Notes: a model not told the origin generated them from the letters alone. Shown: positions 40,242 to 49,056, counted from the stretch's first letter. The stretch is DNA of 64,000 bases from Nitrososphaerota archaeon (GCA_028866895.1 JAGWHF010000006.1:77583-141582); one strand, 5' to 3'. A program made the numbers and translations.

Positions 40242-40514
40242 TCAGCTTTTCTTTACCGCTACGATGAGAACGATGAATCCTGCGATCTCGAATCCCTCCT
40301 CGATGAACTTTTGCAGGGTCTCGTTGCCAAGTGACGAGACGCCGTACTCTATGACGGTCTCGCCCAGTACAAGCAGGGTAAAGCCAATGGCAAGAAGTAT
40401 CATCGGGGTGTACCTTGTCCTCTTGAACGCCTTTGCGGCAAAGAAGACGAGCGTGAACCCGGCGATGAGGTGGGCTGCAAGGATGATGTAGTTAGTAATA
40501 GGAGGCGCTTCCAT
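40242..40514 (-). CDS. Hypothetical three-helix membrane protein (90 aa)
   Basis: Helices at about residues 7-27, 36-56 and 70-87; a short acidic segment NETLQKFIEEGFE lies before the last. ATG 40514 is about 30 bases after a TATA-like cttaatacc (minus strand, 40545-40553). Operon with the HTH regulator. Pairs of this kind (small membrane protein plus winged HTH) suggest a membrane-signal-responsive switch, but this is inference. Confidence 0.75.
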   Translation of the reverse strand: MEAPPITNYIILAAHLIAGFTLVFFAAKAFKRTRYTPMILLAIGFTLLVLGETVIEYGVSSLGNETLQKFIEEGFEIAGFIVLIVAVKKS

Positions 40515-40562
40515 CTCTCAAACTACCGGTGGTTGCAACCTGGTTTGGTATTAAGCTGTGTG

Positions 40563-40582
40563 GCCATTCCTACCGCTGGGAA
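40563..40582. promoter_or_regulatory. Putative operator copy 2 (ATTCC-N8-GGAA)
   Basis: GCCATTCCTACCGCTGGGAA differs at one base from the element at 39382-39401. It lies about 10 bases upstream of the TATA of the minus-strand membrane/HTH operon, mirroring the placement of copy 1. Confidence 0.55.
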
Positions 40583-40585
40583 TCA

Positions 40586-41983
40586 CTAGTTCTTACGCGT
40601 GACTACGGAGTAGGCGGAAAGGAACGCCTCGGTCCTGCCCTCAAGGCCGGGCTTGGCGGTGACTGCCGTGATGCTGATGATCTCTCCCTGGGTGAACTGC
40701 TCAAGCAGCCTTGCCTGCGACCTCCAGCCCTTGAGCCAGATCTGGCCCGTGTCGTCCTCCACGAATGCCTCGGAGAGCAGGACGGACTCGCCCGTCTTTG
40801 TCTGGATCTCGCGCTTTTGCGGGGCCTTGAGGATTATTGCCTCGATGCAGTAGAGGCCGTCTGACGGCTTGACGTCGCGAATCTTCGTCCGGGCCTCGGA
40901 GGGGGTCGGGATGCCCGTTCCGTCAATCTTCCTTACTGGCGAACCCTGCTCAAGCGTGATGGTATTACCGTACATCTTTGACGGGGTGATCTCTACTGCG
41001 TCGCCGGGGCTGACCTCCGAGGTGACGGAGGTCGGGTCTGCGATGTTTACAATCCTCCTGTCCGAGGTGACCGCCACAAGCAGCCTGCTTCCAGAATCTG
41101 CCTTTGTGGCTGAAAGTATCCTTGCGGTTACCGGGGCAATCTCTTTTGCGCCCTCTATCTCAAGCACCGTGCCCTCGTCGCCGTGGAGCTCAAGGCCCAT
41201 CTGGCCCGTCTTGGTGCTGACGCCTATCAGCCTTGCCTTGGCGCCAGAGGAGACGACCCTTGGGAGCGAGCCCTCGTCCTTGTTCCACAGTACCGCTCGC
41301 ACGACGGCGCCGTCGCGTCCCTTGAGCCTCAGCTGGAGCGCCTTTGACTGCTCGCCCTTGAAGTTGGTAAACTCCGTGGTGCGGATGCTGCCGTCAAGTA
41401 TTCCGGATACCACCAAATTCTGCTGGTTCTCCCTTACCGACGAGACGTCGTCCGTTATCTCGTCAAGGCTTGGGATCTTGGACTGGGTATTGTTTGGCTC
41501 TACGCTTGAGCCCGAGCCCACGTTGATTATCGGGTTTCCCTTGAGGTCTGATTTTACGTACGCCTTGATTATCCTGACAAGGTCGCCCGGCTTGAGGTTC
41601 TCTATGCCTGGGAGGGTTGCCTTCTCGTCCCAAAGCTTGACCTTTGCCCTCTGGGCGCCGTCGTATACCGTCATGTTCCTCAGCATGAACTGCGAGCCGT
41701 CCTTCCTTGAGAACTGCCTTGCAGGGTAGACGTTCATCACGCGGGTCTCAAGGGTAATCTCCTTTGCGCCGACATAGATGTCCTTGAGGGACATCTCCAC
41801 CTTGAGCGGTTCACCCAGCGCAACGCCAAGGTCGGAGGCGATGAGGAAGATCGCGCCCTGGTCGGTGAGGTAGCCTGCACCTATCTTCTCCTTCTTTTTT
41901 CTGATAAGCTCCTCGAGATCCTGCCTTGTAAGTTCGGGCTTTTGCTCAAGGAGCCTGCCCATCAATGACTCAAATTCTGACAA
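40586..41983 (-). CDS. RPA-like multi-OB-fold single-stranded-DNA-binding protein
   Basis: About 465 aa. After a helical N-terminus (MGRLLEQKPELTRQDLEELI), at least three and perhaps four OB folds follow: VYPARQFSRKDGSQFMLRNM, then VSGILDGSIRTTEFTNFKGE, and IEAIILKAPQKREIQTKTGE as the last. This is the layout of archaeal RPA large subunits, which coat ssDNA in replication and repair. TTG 41983 is preferred because ttcttataac (minus strand, about 42007-42016) lies 25-30 bases upstream; the longer frame starts before this promoter. Confidence 0.85.
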   Translation of the reverse strand: MSEFESLMGRLLEQKPELTRQDLEELIRKKKEKIGAGYLTDQGAIFLIASDLGVALGEPLKVEMSLKDIYVGAKEITLETRVMNVYPARQFSRKDGSQFMLRNMTVYDGAQRAKVKLWDEKATLPGIENLKPGDLVRIIKAYVKSDLKGNPIINVGSGSSVEPNNTQSKIPSLDEITDDVSSVRENQQNLVVSGILDGSIRTTEFTNFKGEQSKALQLRLKGRDGAVVRAVLWNKDEGSLPRVVSSGAKARLIGVSTKTGQMGLELHGDEGTVLEIEGAKEIAPVTARILSATKADSGSRLLVAVTSDRRIVNIADPTSVTSEVSPGDAVEITPSKMYGNTITLEQGSPVRKIDGTGIPTPSEARTKIRDVKPSDGLYCIEAIILKAPQKREIQTKTGESVLLSEAFVEDDTGQIWLKGWRSQARLLEQFTQGEIISITAVTAKPGLEGRTEAFLSAYSVVTRKN

Positions 41984-42100
41984 ATCAAAAACCGTTGGAA
42001 TCTGCACGTTATAAGAATTTTCAAGCGGATGCGATCTGGGAGGGTCTTGGTACCGCAATTTTCCAGTAGATAGATTAGTGGGGCGCGGAAACGGGACTTG

Positions 42101-43051
42101 ATGCTCTGCGTAGAGGCAAGGTCGCTTTCCAAGTCGTACGGGGATGTAGTTGCGGTGGACTCGGTAGACCTCGTGGTGGAGCCGGGGAAGATATTTGGAT
42201 TTCTTGGGCCAAACGGGGCAGGCAAGACGACGACAATCAAGCTTCTCACGACGCTCATTGCCCCAAGCAGCGGCACAATCAAAATTCTGGGCACTGACGC
42301 GCTCAAGGACCCGCTTGGGGCGCGGAGGAGGGTGGGGGTAGTGCTTCAGCAGCCATCCTACGAGCCGAACCTTACGGTGGAGAAGGCGCTTGACAAGTAC
42401 GGCATGATGTGGAATGTAGACGGAGGGACGCGGAAAAGGAGGGTGGAGGAGCTCCTCACGGCGTTTGACCTGAAGGACATCCGGAAGAAGAAGAACGACG
42501 ACATATCAATAGGGCAGAGGAGGCGAGTGCAGGTGGCGCGAGAGTTCATGCACGAGATGGATCTGCTCTTCCTTGACGAGCCAACAGTCGGGCTTGACCC
42601 GTCGGCGCGGCGGGCGCTTTTGGACTACATCAAGGGAAGGGTGCGCGGCGGGCTTACCATATTCTTCACCACGCACATACTTGAGGAGGCAGAGTACCTC
42701 TGCGACGAGATTGCGATAATCAACCGCGGAAGGATAGTGGCGATCGACACGCCGGACGAGCTGAGAAAAAAGTTCGGGCGCAAGAAGACGATAAAGGTAC
42801 ACGTGGAAGGCGTCAGGGACCTCTCGGGCGTGCTCCGTGATGTCGGGCCGCACGATGTATCCTACGACGGGGGCACGGTAATAACGCTCCACTCGGCAGA
42901 CTCGGAGCGGGCGCTTGTCAGGATTTTGCAGGTACTTTCGTCAAACAATATCGAGGTGGAGGATCTCAGCGTGGTGCCCACAAGCCTGGAGGAGATATTC
43001 CTCAAGGTGGTAAGGGACTCGGAGGGGCAGGGGGATGCATCCGGTATTTAG
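42101..43051 (+). CDS. ABC transporter ATP-binding protein (ABC-2/DrrA type)
   Basis: 316 aa. Walker A FLGPNGAGKTTTIKLL, signature NDDISIGQRRRVQVAREFMH (an ISIGQ variant of LSGGQ), Walker B LLFLDEPTVGLDPSA and H-loop TTHILEEAEYL. The C-terminal 80 residues match DrrA-like extension domains. It powers the permease encoded next, with a 17-base overlap. Probable exporter of a lipid, drug or polymer; the substrate is unknown. ATG 42101 has a TTG directly before it (42098). Confidence 0.92.
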   Translation: MLCVEARSLSKSYGDVVAVDSVDLVVEPGKIFGFLGPNGAGKTTTIKLLTTLIAPSSGTIKILGTDALKDPLGARRRVGVVLQQPSYEPNLTVEKALDKYGMMWNVDGGTRKRRVEELLTAFDLKDIRKKKNDDISIGQRRRVQVAREFMHEMDLLFLDEPTVGLDPSARRALLDYIKGRVRGGLTIFFTTHILEEAEYLCDEIAIINRGRIVAIDTPDELRKKFGRKKTIKVHVEGVRDLSGVLRDVGPHDVSYDGGTVITLHSADSERALVRILQVLSSNNIEVEDLSVVPTSLEEIFLKVVRDSEGQGDASGI

Positions 43052-43796
43052 GCTCGTAAACAGGAACCTTACCATATCGCTCAACATGGGCTTTGTGATA
43101 TGGCAGGTGATATTTCCTGTAATCTACATATTTGTGGCTGGGTTTGCGTATACGGCGCTGATTCACAACGTGCCGTTTGGAACAAGGAACCTTGACTATC
43201 CGGCGTTCATCGCGTCGGGCATGATAGGGTTCAACATAATGAACAGCACGCTCATCTCGGGGATTATCATATGGAACGACAGGAGGCACGGGATGTTCGA
43301 GCAGATTCTTGTGGGGCCGTTCACGCGCGCGCAGTACATACTGTCAAACGTGTATACCATAGGGATCATCGGGCTCTTCTCGGCGGGGCTGATAACAGCG
43401 ATAGGGTACCCGCTCTTCTTCAAGTCGGTCGAGTTCAACGTGCTTACGGTGCCCCTTGTCGTGTTTGCCGCAATCACGGGGGCTATACTCTTCGGCTCGA
43501 TTGCTTCGATAATATCGACCCGCCTCAAGTCAAGCGAGGGGTTCAACGTGGTGATAAATACCGTGTTCCTCTTCTTTGCATTTGTCAGTACGGCGTTTTA
43601 TCCAGCGCAGGGGGCGCCGCCAGTGCTTGCCACCGCATTTTATTTCAACCCGCTGACGTACCTTGTGGACGTGGTCCGCGCCGGCATATTTGGCAACTTT
43701 ACGGCAACCGTGGGATACGAGATGCTGGTATTGCTTGCAGGGGCGCTCGTGCTGTTCGGGATTGCTACAAAGCTGCTCTCGAGGCTTGAGATATAG
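43035..43796 (+). CDS. ABC-2 type transporter permease
   Basis: 253 aa with six hydrophobic segments (about 15-40, 52-75, 100-135, 140-165, 170-190, 222-245). RHGMFEQILVGPFTRAQYIL and FYFNPLTYLVDVVRAGIFGN are ABC2_membrane signatures. Pairs with the upstream ATPase in one operon to form a homodimeric-permease exporter. Confidence 0.92.
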   Translation: MHPVFRLVNRNLTISLNMGFVIWQVIFPVIYIFVAGFAYTALIHNVPFGTRNLDYPAFIASGMIGFNIMNSTLISGIIIWNDRRHGMFEQILVGPFTRAQYILSNVYTIGIIGLFSAGLITAIGYPLFFKSVEFNVLTVPLVVFAAITGAILFGSIASIISTRLKSSEGFNVVINTVFLFFAFVSTAFYPAQGAPPVLATAFYFNPLTYLVDVVRAGIFGNFTATVGYEMLVLLAGALVLFGIATKLLSRLEI

Positions 43797-43834
43797 GACG
43801 TTGGTTTAAATCTGAAACCAGCGTAGGGTATTCC

Positions 43835-44095
43835 ATGCAGATAAGGAGAAGGAGCAGCCTGTGGTTCCTCCTGCCGATAGTATTCAACATATTCGGCGGG
43901 GTGGTTGCATACTTTGTCATTCGCGACGACGACCCAAGGAGGGCAAGATCGTGCCTCCTGCTTGGGGCCGTGCTTGCAGCGATCCCGATACTGCTCTTTG
44001 TGGCGCCCATACTTGTAGGCATTGCGATACTGCCGCACATCGTGCCGCACATATCGGGGCCGACGATGAACCGCATCGGTACTTTCAACCTGTAG
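43835..44095 (+). CDS. Hypothetical two-helix membrane protein (86 aa)
   Basis: Two hydrophobic helices (about 8-28 and 38-68) separated by RDDDPRRARS, with a basic N-terminus MQIRRRSS. It has its own TATA-like ggtttaaatc (43803-43812), 25-30 bases before the ATG, so it need not belong to the ABC operon. Possibly an accessory subunit of the exporter. No family recognised. Confidence 0.7.
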   Translation: MQIRRRSSLWFLLPIVFNIFGGVVAYFVIRDDDPRRARSCLLLGAVLAAIPILLFVAPILVGIAILPHIVPHISGPTMNRIGTFNL

Positions 44096-44247
44096 GCAGC
44101 CAGACTCGGGCATTTTTTTCAGTGACCGGCACGACCTCGGGGCAAACCGCCACTATGTCCTGCCATGTGTCCGCGGCCTGATCATGTGGAGCCCTTTTCG
44201 GCATGTCCTGCTGTCCTTCTCTCATCTTATTCTGCATCTTCAGTACT

Positions 44248-44282
44248 ACCAATTGGTATACCATATGGTATACCATTTGGTA
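44248..44282. promoter_or_regulatory. Four-half-site palindromic operator of VapBC
   Basis: The core GGTATACCATATGGTATACC (44255-44274) is a perfect 20-bp palindrome. It is flanked by CCAATT and ATTTGG, so the motif reads as alternating CCAnnTGG/GGTATACC half-sites across 35 bases. It lies directly upstream of the TATA (ctttaataat, about 44285-44294) of the vapBC pair. The VapB is the likely ligand. Confidence 0.8.
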
Positions 44283-44315
44283 ATCTTTAATAATCATAAA
44301 GCGCACGCACCATAT

Positions 44316-44561
44316 GTGAGGGAAGGCAACAGCGCCGTGGTCTCAGTCAAGGTATCAAGGCGTACCAAGGAAAAGATGCGCGCCATGAACATAAAGTGGG
44401 GAGAGGTTCTGAGAAAGACAATAGAGGCCAAGATAAGAGAGCAAGAAAGAAGGCAGGGAATAAAAGAATTCCTTGATTTTAGAGCAAAGAGCAAGATACC
44501 AAAGAACAGGACATCATACACTTCCGAGGTCTTGGCAAGGCAAACCAGAGAAGAGCGATGA
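44316..44561 (+). CDS. vapB: VapB-type antitoxin (81 aa)
   Basis: SAVVSVKVSRRTKEKMRAMN then KWGEVLRKTIEAKIREQERR is a ribbon-helix-helix-like N-terminus followed by a toxin-binding helix. GTG 44316 is about 25 bases after the TATA; an alternative GTG at 44337 would drop seven residues. The ORF is open far upstream, but that part contains the operator and promoter and is non-coding. Overlaps the PIN gene by 4 bases (ATGA). Confidence 0.85.
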   Translation: MREGNSAVVSVKVSRRTKEKMRAMNIKWGEVLRKTIEAKIREQERRQGIKEFLDFRAKSKIPKNRTSYTSEVLARQTREER

Positions 44562-44968
44562 GATATACAGTAGATGCAAGCGTTCTTGTCAAGCTGTTGG
44601 TAGATGAGCAGTACTCGCAGGAGGCCGTGAAGATTGTCTCGGATCCAAAGACGGTACTATATGCTCCGGATATTGTTTACCATGAAATAGGAAGCGTGCT
44701 TTACAAGATGGCCAGGCGAGGAATCATTGGGAAAAACTATGCTGTTCAAGCATACGAGAGGATCATAAGGCTGCCTATAGATGTCTCGACCGATTTGAAG
44801 GCCCTGCCTGAGATACTAGGGATGTCCCTAAGGCTTGGGCTGCATTTTTATGACTGTCTTTACATCCACACTGCCAGGAAGACAGACTCTACTTTAATTT
44901 CATCTGATCGAAGGCTTCTGACAGCGGCTGGTAAAGAGTGCAACTCTAGGCATCTTGAAAGCGCTTGA
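44558..44968 (+). CDS. vapC: VapC-type PIN-domain toxin
   Basis: 136 aa, complete frame. YTVDASVLVKLLVDEQYSQE (Asp 6), APDIVYHEIGSVLYKMARRG (Glu), LGLHFYDCLYIHTARKTDST (Asp) and LISSDRRLL (Asp) make the acidic PIN active site. Together with the upstream RHH-like gene it forms a standard VapBC ribonuclease module. Confidence 0.92.
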   Translation: MRYTVDASVLVKLLVDEQYSQEAVKIVSDPKTVLYAPDIVYHEIGSVLYKMARRGIIGKNYAVQAYERIIRLPIDVSTDLKALPEILGMSLRLGLHFYDCLYIHTARKTDSTLISSDRRLLTAAGKECNSRHLESA

Positions 44969-45174
44969 AGACCGCCAGGTCCTGCAAATTTGCATATTTC
45001 CTGAACTAACACTCTGGGTTGCAAACCTTGCTCATGGGCAGGAAACAGGCATCAAACTCCCCGGGCTGAGACTAGCTTGGCAGCTGCCAGCTGACATGCA
45101 AAACGGGTATCTGGTAGACAAAAAGTGATTATTTGAGGAGAGACAGTCCCGCTCTGATTTCTAGGATATGAAAA

Positions 45175-45193
45175 ATTCCATCTAATGGAATTG
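45175..45193. other. Hairpin 3' of tRNA-Gln
   Basis: AATTCCATCTAATGGAATT has perfect 8-bp arms and a 3-base loop. It lies 28 bases beyond the 3' end of the minus-strand tRNA-Gln, where it could act in termination or processing. It is too AT-rich for a strong classical terminator, and archaeal termination normally needs only T-runs. Confidence 0.4.
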
Positions 45194-45220
45194 GCATCTC
45201 TTGGGCATATGCAAGATAAT

Positions 45221-45291
45221 AGCCCGGCCCAGATTCGAACTGGGGTCAAGGGCTCCAAAGGCCCCTATGCTTGACCGCTACACTACCGGGC
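45221..45291 (-). tRNA. tRNA-Gln (anticodon TTG)
   Basis: Minus strand: acceptor GCCCGGT pairs with GCCGGGC (one G-T). The anticodon stem is GGGGC/GCCCT with loop CTTTGGA, giving TTG. The T arm is CCCCAGTTCGAATCTGGG. D-arm sequence AGTGTAGCGGTCAAGCA. CCA is not encoded. A TATA-like attattaaagg lies upstream (plus strand, about 45314-45326), 25-30 bases before the 5' end. Identity follows from the loop; a structure scan would settle the exact ends. Confidence 0.88.
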
Positions 45292-45406
45292 TTCGGAGGA
45301 ACTTTGTCTGGTTCCTTTAATAATGTTGGGGGTTTTGGATTGGAAAAGCGGGATGCCTCGGGATGGGGCGAGAAGCTTATTAGTGTAAATTCAAATCCCA
45401 GAGTTG

Positions 45407-45883
45407 ATGCGCTCCGCACTTGTTGCAATGCTGGTGGCAGTCGTGGTCATATCCTCGTTTGGCGCCTCGCTTGCGCAGACGGTGGGTCCCCTGCCGCAGA
45501 CGGCAGCACCCGTCCAGCAGATTGTGGGGATCTATGCGCAGATAGTGGTCAGGGACTCGTCGGGCAGCCTGGTCTCGTACCTTGAGACCTCGCGCGTGAC
45601 AGTTGCGGACCCGGCAAGGTTCAACCAGCTCATAGACCAGAACATGGGCGAGTTTGCGTCAAGCATGATAGCAGTGGGCGGGCAGGGCCTGCAGATTCTA
45701 AAGGCAAACGAGACTGTGGTGCACACGTATCCAACCATAGTGTCGCAGAACCTCATATCGATGAAGACCGCCTCGGGAATTGAGAACCTCGTGGCGGCAA
45801 ACCACGACGGGTATGCGGTCCTCAAGGGCGACAGGGTCACCACGTACTGGACGATTATCAGGACGGCCCCGCAGGGCCAGTAG
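45407..45883 (+). CDS. Secreted hypothetical protein (158 aa)
   Basis: A signal peptide covers residues 1-24 (RSALVAMLVAVVVISSFGAS, then LAQ). The mature part is a small alpha/beta domain with no cysteines: IVGIYAQIVVRDSSGSLVSY, TVVHTYPTIVSQNLISM and KGDRVTTYWTIIRTAP. ATG 45407 has a TTG in front (45404). TATA-like cttattag (45375-45383). Function unknown; convergent with the membrane protein at 45891. Confidence 0.8.
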   Translation: MRSALVAMLVAVVVISSFGASLAQTVGPLPQTAAPVQQIVGIYAQIVVRDSSGSLVSYLETSRVTVADPARFNQLIDQNMGEFASSMIAVGGQGLQILKANETVVHTYPTIVSQNLISMKTASGIENLVAANHDGYAVLKGDRVTTYWTIIRTAPQGQ

Positions 45884-45890
45884 GCAGAAT

Positions 45891-47171
45891 TTATTTTTCT
45901 TCAGGCAAAGCTTCCTTGCGGGTCTTGTTTGAAAGCAGCATGCCGGTCCCTATGGCAAAGAAGACTGCAAGGGAGACGAACCTGTAGGGCTGGTTTGTCT
46001 GCTCGGTAAACCCTGTAAGCAGGGGCGCGGTCATGAGTATTACAAGCATGAAGAACATTATAGAGTCGGCGTGCATCACGCCCCTCCTTGAGGCAAAAAA
46101 CAGCATCACCGTAAGGGGGAGGAGGAAGATCACAACGACATAGTCGAACCTCATCTGCATTGCCATTGCGCCAAAGCCCTGCCAGAACTGGAATGCGTCA
46201 AAAGAGATTGAGGTGCCTACAAGGTTTGCCCTGAGGGCTGTTGCGGCGGCAGCTATGGCGATTCCTATTACTCCGTAGGATGCAAGCGAGAGAATCTTGG
46301 AGCGCCTCGGCATCGCGGAGCGCGCTATGAAGAATATGTTCATCGGGAAGAAAGCAAGCGTAAGCGGCTTTGAGAAGAGGGAGAGCAGGTAGGGCGCGGG
46401 CGACGGCGGCCAGAACTTGAGGAGGAGGTACAGGGAGAAGAGGTACAGGAGTATCCACGAGTTCTCGTAGCTTGCGGTCGTGCTGTAGGAGATGAAAATG
46501 TCGCTCTGCAGCAGTAGGACCATGGAGACCAGCCCTGCAAAGCGCTTGCCGGTCACCTGCTTTGTGAAAAAGTAGGTCTGCAGGAGGAGGGCGATGCTTA
46601 CGATGAACGGGACTATCCTGATGTTGCCAAAGGCGTGGAGCGAGGTGGAGAGGAGGAGGTACTTGAAGTGGGGCTCAAACGAGTGCGCAAACTGGGATAT
46701 GTTCCAGGAGAGCACGCGGGCCTTGACGCCTGCGTAATCGACCCAGGTCTCCTCCCTTGCCATCGTGCCTGCCGTGAGAGCTGCAAAGATTGCAAGTATT
46801 GCAACGACGCCTATGAGCGCCTGCCTTGTTGATATCTCAAAGGAGGCAAGTCTTTGGAACCTGGCAGCGCACTTGGATTTCCTGTAGTATGCTATTCCTA
46901 TTGCAAGGAGGGCGATGTTTGCAATTATGAGCGGGGCTGCAAGGACGCCGGGCTCGAAGGGGTTGATTATATCAGGCGAGAAGACTGCTGCATGGAAGGG
47001 GCTTGCGGTTCTTGCTATGAGCGCGGGAAAGACGACAGGAATTATCGAGAGGAACACCACTACAATGGTGGGTATGAAGACTGACCATGAGAACAGGTGC
47101 GGCCGGATGGAGAAGCTCCTGCCTGCGGGCTCTTTTGATTCTGGCTGTGAACCCTTGCTCTTGTCTGCCAA
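45891..47171 (-). CDS. Polytopic membrane protein, GT-C-like (426 aa)
   Basis: About ten hydrophobic segments from residue 28 onward. A luminal loop near residues 125-165 contains EETWVDYAGVKARVLSWN, reminiscent of the first acidic loop of GT-C glycosyltransferases, but no clear catalytic motif is seen. TTG 47171 is 25 bases after a TATA (cttttaaacc on the minus strand, about 47195-47204). Involvement in surface-glycan assembly is a guess. Not recognised as a named family. Confidence 0.65.
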   Translation of the reverse strand: MADKSKGSQPESKEPAGRSFSIRPHLFSWSVFIPTIVVVFLSIIPVVFPALIARTASPFHAAVFSPDIINPFEPGVLAAPLIIANIALLAIGIAYYRKSKCAARFQRLASFEISTRQALIGVVAILAIFAALTAGTMAREETWVDYAGVKARVLSWNISQFAHSFEPHFKYLLLSTSLHAFGNIRIVPFIVSIALLLQTYFFTKQVTGKRFAGLVSMVLLLQSDIFISYSTTASYENSWILLYLFSLYLLLKFWPPSPAPYLLSLFSKPLTLAFFPMNIFFIARSAMPRRSKILSLASYGVIGIAIAAAATALRANLVGTSISFDAFQFWQGFGAMAMQMRFDYVVVIFLLPLTVMLFFASRRGVMHADSIMFFMLVILMTAPLLTGFTEQTNQPYRFVSLAVFFAIGTGMLLSNKTRKEALPEEK

Positions 47172-47212
47172 TCGAATTTCATTGAAGGTATGGGTTTAAA
47201 AGCGAAACGGCG

Positions 47213-47620
47213 CTACTGGGGACTCTTTATCTTGGCAAAGACCTCGGCCCAGCTCTCGCCCTCGCTTCTTGCATGCGCCTGCGCGTTCTCGTAGAGCAGC
47301 TGGTAGACCCATGATATTATCTCTGCCCAGATTGCCCTAAGCGAGGCCTCGTCGGAAAAAAAGACGCTTGTCCTTACCGCAAGCATGGCGGGGATGTTGC
47401 GCGCATTTGTCGGCTGGTCCTGCTGCCACTTTTTGAGCACCCTGTCGCAGAAATCCAGTATGTCGGCCTTTGAGAGTGCAAGTGACTCGGGATCGTTCTT
47501 CTTGCTGTTTCTTCTGTGCCTCGGCTTTTTGATGCCTGCCCTCTGCTGCGGCTTGGATGGAACCTGGGGGGGATCGGCCTTGGCATCGTCTTTCTGTCTT
47601 GCAGCGGTGCTTTTTCGCAT
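47213..47620 (-). CDS. Hypothetical protein with basic N-terminus (135 aa)
   Basis: Residues 1-45 are basic and disordered (KPRHRRNSKKNDPES). Residues 50-130 are a helical domain: SKADILDFCDRVLKKWQQDQ and AIWAEIISWVYQLLYENAQA. ATG 47620 is chosen; a TTG at 47641 is also possible, and the TATA-like ataaagg near 47653-47659 fits either loosely. No family recognised. The next gene upstream is divergent. Confidence 0.6.
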   Translation of the reverse strand: MRKSTAARQKDDAKADPPQVPSKPQQRAGIKKPRHRRNSKKNDPESLALSKADILDFCDRVLKKWQQDQPTNARNIPAMLAVRTSVFFSDEASLRAIWAEIISWVYQLLYENAQAHARSEGESWAEVFAKIKSPQ

Positions 47621-47897
47621 CCTGTTCCTGTAATGGTACAACTAGCCTTTATGGTCATCGGTGGTGAATTTGCCATTGCCTGCAACCCAGGGCGCGCTCT
47701 TTAGGCACCCCGGCAGTTTTCCCGCCGTGATTCAACCCGTAAAAAATCGCGTCCTGCCTGAGAACCTTGGCAGCTTCCTAGTATCTGGGATGAAAGGCAC
47801 CGGAACCTGCCCTATTTGGTTTTAAGTATTTCTAAGAACTCTTACTGATGAATGCATCCTGTCTGTTATATGTTATCCCGATAGGTAGATCAATCAA

Positions 47898-48761
47898 GTG
47901 AAAAAATTGCAAGAACAGCAAGAGATTGCATCTCCGTTTCTCTCCGAGCCTGATTCGAACCTGTACCAGTACAAGGTCAAGATGGAGCAGGTCAAGTCGG
48001 AGCTGCTCAAGTTCGGCCTCAGCCAGAACCAGGCAAAGGTGTTCATCTACCTTGGCAAGTACGGTCCAAAGAGCGCGCCGGAGGTCGCAAAGGCGCTTGA
48101 GCTTCCAAGGACAGAGACGTACTTTATAATAAACACTCTGCAGAACAGGGGCATTGTTACCGCCGAGTTCTCGACTCCCGTGAGGTACTCGACGCTCTCG
48201 ATAGGGCAGGCGGTGCTTACGCTTGTAAAATCGGAGCAGGAGAAGGTAAGGATGCTTGCGATGCAGGAGAGGGAGCTTACCCAGCTGTGGAACGACATAC
48301 CGGCGTTTGCCATAGAGACAAGCGAGACGAAGAAGGAGAAGATGCAGATGCTGCAGGGGACGCCGCAGATAAACAGCAAGATAAAGGAGATGATAAGGAA
48401 GACGCAGGAGGAGCTGTGTCTCTTCTGTACGGAAAAGGACCTCTCGAGGCTGTACTATGCAGACTTTGTGGACCTGTTCTCAAACATGGTGGCAGACTTT
48501 AGGATTATAGTCTCGCCCGCGCAGAAGATGCCGGAGAACGCGCGGCAGATAGACAGGAAGAAGATAAGGCTGATGCCCGGCCCCCGGTGCGACGACCAGT
48601 GCTTCCTTGTGCGCGACTCGGAGGAGGTGCTCTACTTTTTAAGGAATGCAAACCACCCCTCGCACAACGTGTTTGCAATGTGGATGGACTCGAGACCGCT
48701 TGTCATGTCGATGCGGATGCTGTTTGACCTCTGCTGGGAAAAGTCGGGCCACATTTACTGA
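47898..48761 (+). CDS. TrmB-family transcriptional regulator
   Basis: 287 aa. The N-terminal winged HTH (residues about 30-95) reads LLKFGLSQNQAKVFIYLGKY and SAPEVAKALELPRTETYFII. A coiled-coil linker follows and then a phospholipase-D-like C-terminal sensor domain, as in TrmB sugar regulators. LCLFCTEKDLSRLYYADFV marks the effector domain. GTG start, about 28 bases after ctgttatatg (47861-47870). No sugar transporter is adjacent, so the effector is unknown. Confidence 0.87.
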   Translation: MKKLQEQQEIASPFLSEPDSNLYQYKVKMEQVKSELLKFGLSQNQAKVFIYLGKYGPKSAPEVAKALELPRTETYFIINTLQNRGIVTAEFSTPVRYSTLSIGQAVLTLVKSEQEKVRMLAMQERELTQLWNDIPAFAIETSETKKEKMQMLQGTPQINSKIKEMIRKTQEELCLFCTEKDLSRLYYADFVDLFSNMVADFRIIVSPAQKMPENARQIDRKKIRLMPGPRCDDQCFLVRDSEEVLYFLRNANHPSHNVFAMWMDSRPLVMSMRMLFDLCWEKSGHIY

Positions 48762-48861
48762 TTCTGAAGGGCCTTGTGGGGCGTCAGGTGTGAGGTTGAA
48801 GGACGGTACAGCCTGACAATCTCAGGATCCCTTAATAGCGATGCATGCGTATTGTTATGCG

Positions 48862-49056
48862 ATGAATATCTATGACATGAAATCCGTCCGCTGCAGCCAG
48901 TGTGACAGGTTCATAGGAGAGATAGAGTATGATGCCGTCGTCATGATGCCCAAGTGCGGCAAATGTGCAAACCCGATGCCGGAGGGGGACGACAAGGTGC
49001 GATACATCGTTACCAAGTTCAACAAGAGCGGAAAGGAACTCGTCCCGAAAAGCTAG
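48862..49056 (+). CDS. Small zinc-ribbon protein (64 aa)
   Basis: VRCSQCDRFIGEIEYDAVVM and MPKCGKCANPMPEGDDK give two CxxC knuckles. Starts at 48841 and 48877 are also in frame; 48862 is best placed after the TATA-like cttaatagc (48829-48837). No known partner. It lies between the TrmB-like regulator and the ferredoxin gene. Confidence 0.78.
   Translation: MNIYDMKSVRCSQCDRFIGEIEYDAVVMMPKCGKCANPMPEGDDKVRYIVTKFNKSGKELVPKS

Noticed and set aside
44184-44315. N-terminal extension of the VapB frame to 44184
   Set aside because: It would be encoded by the palindromic operator and TATA box.
45175-45193. Insertion-sequence terminal repeat
   Set aside because: Only one hairpin of 19 bases; no transposase or second copy nearby.
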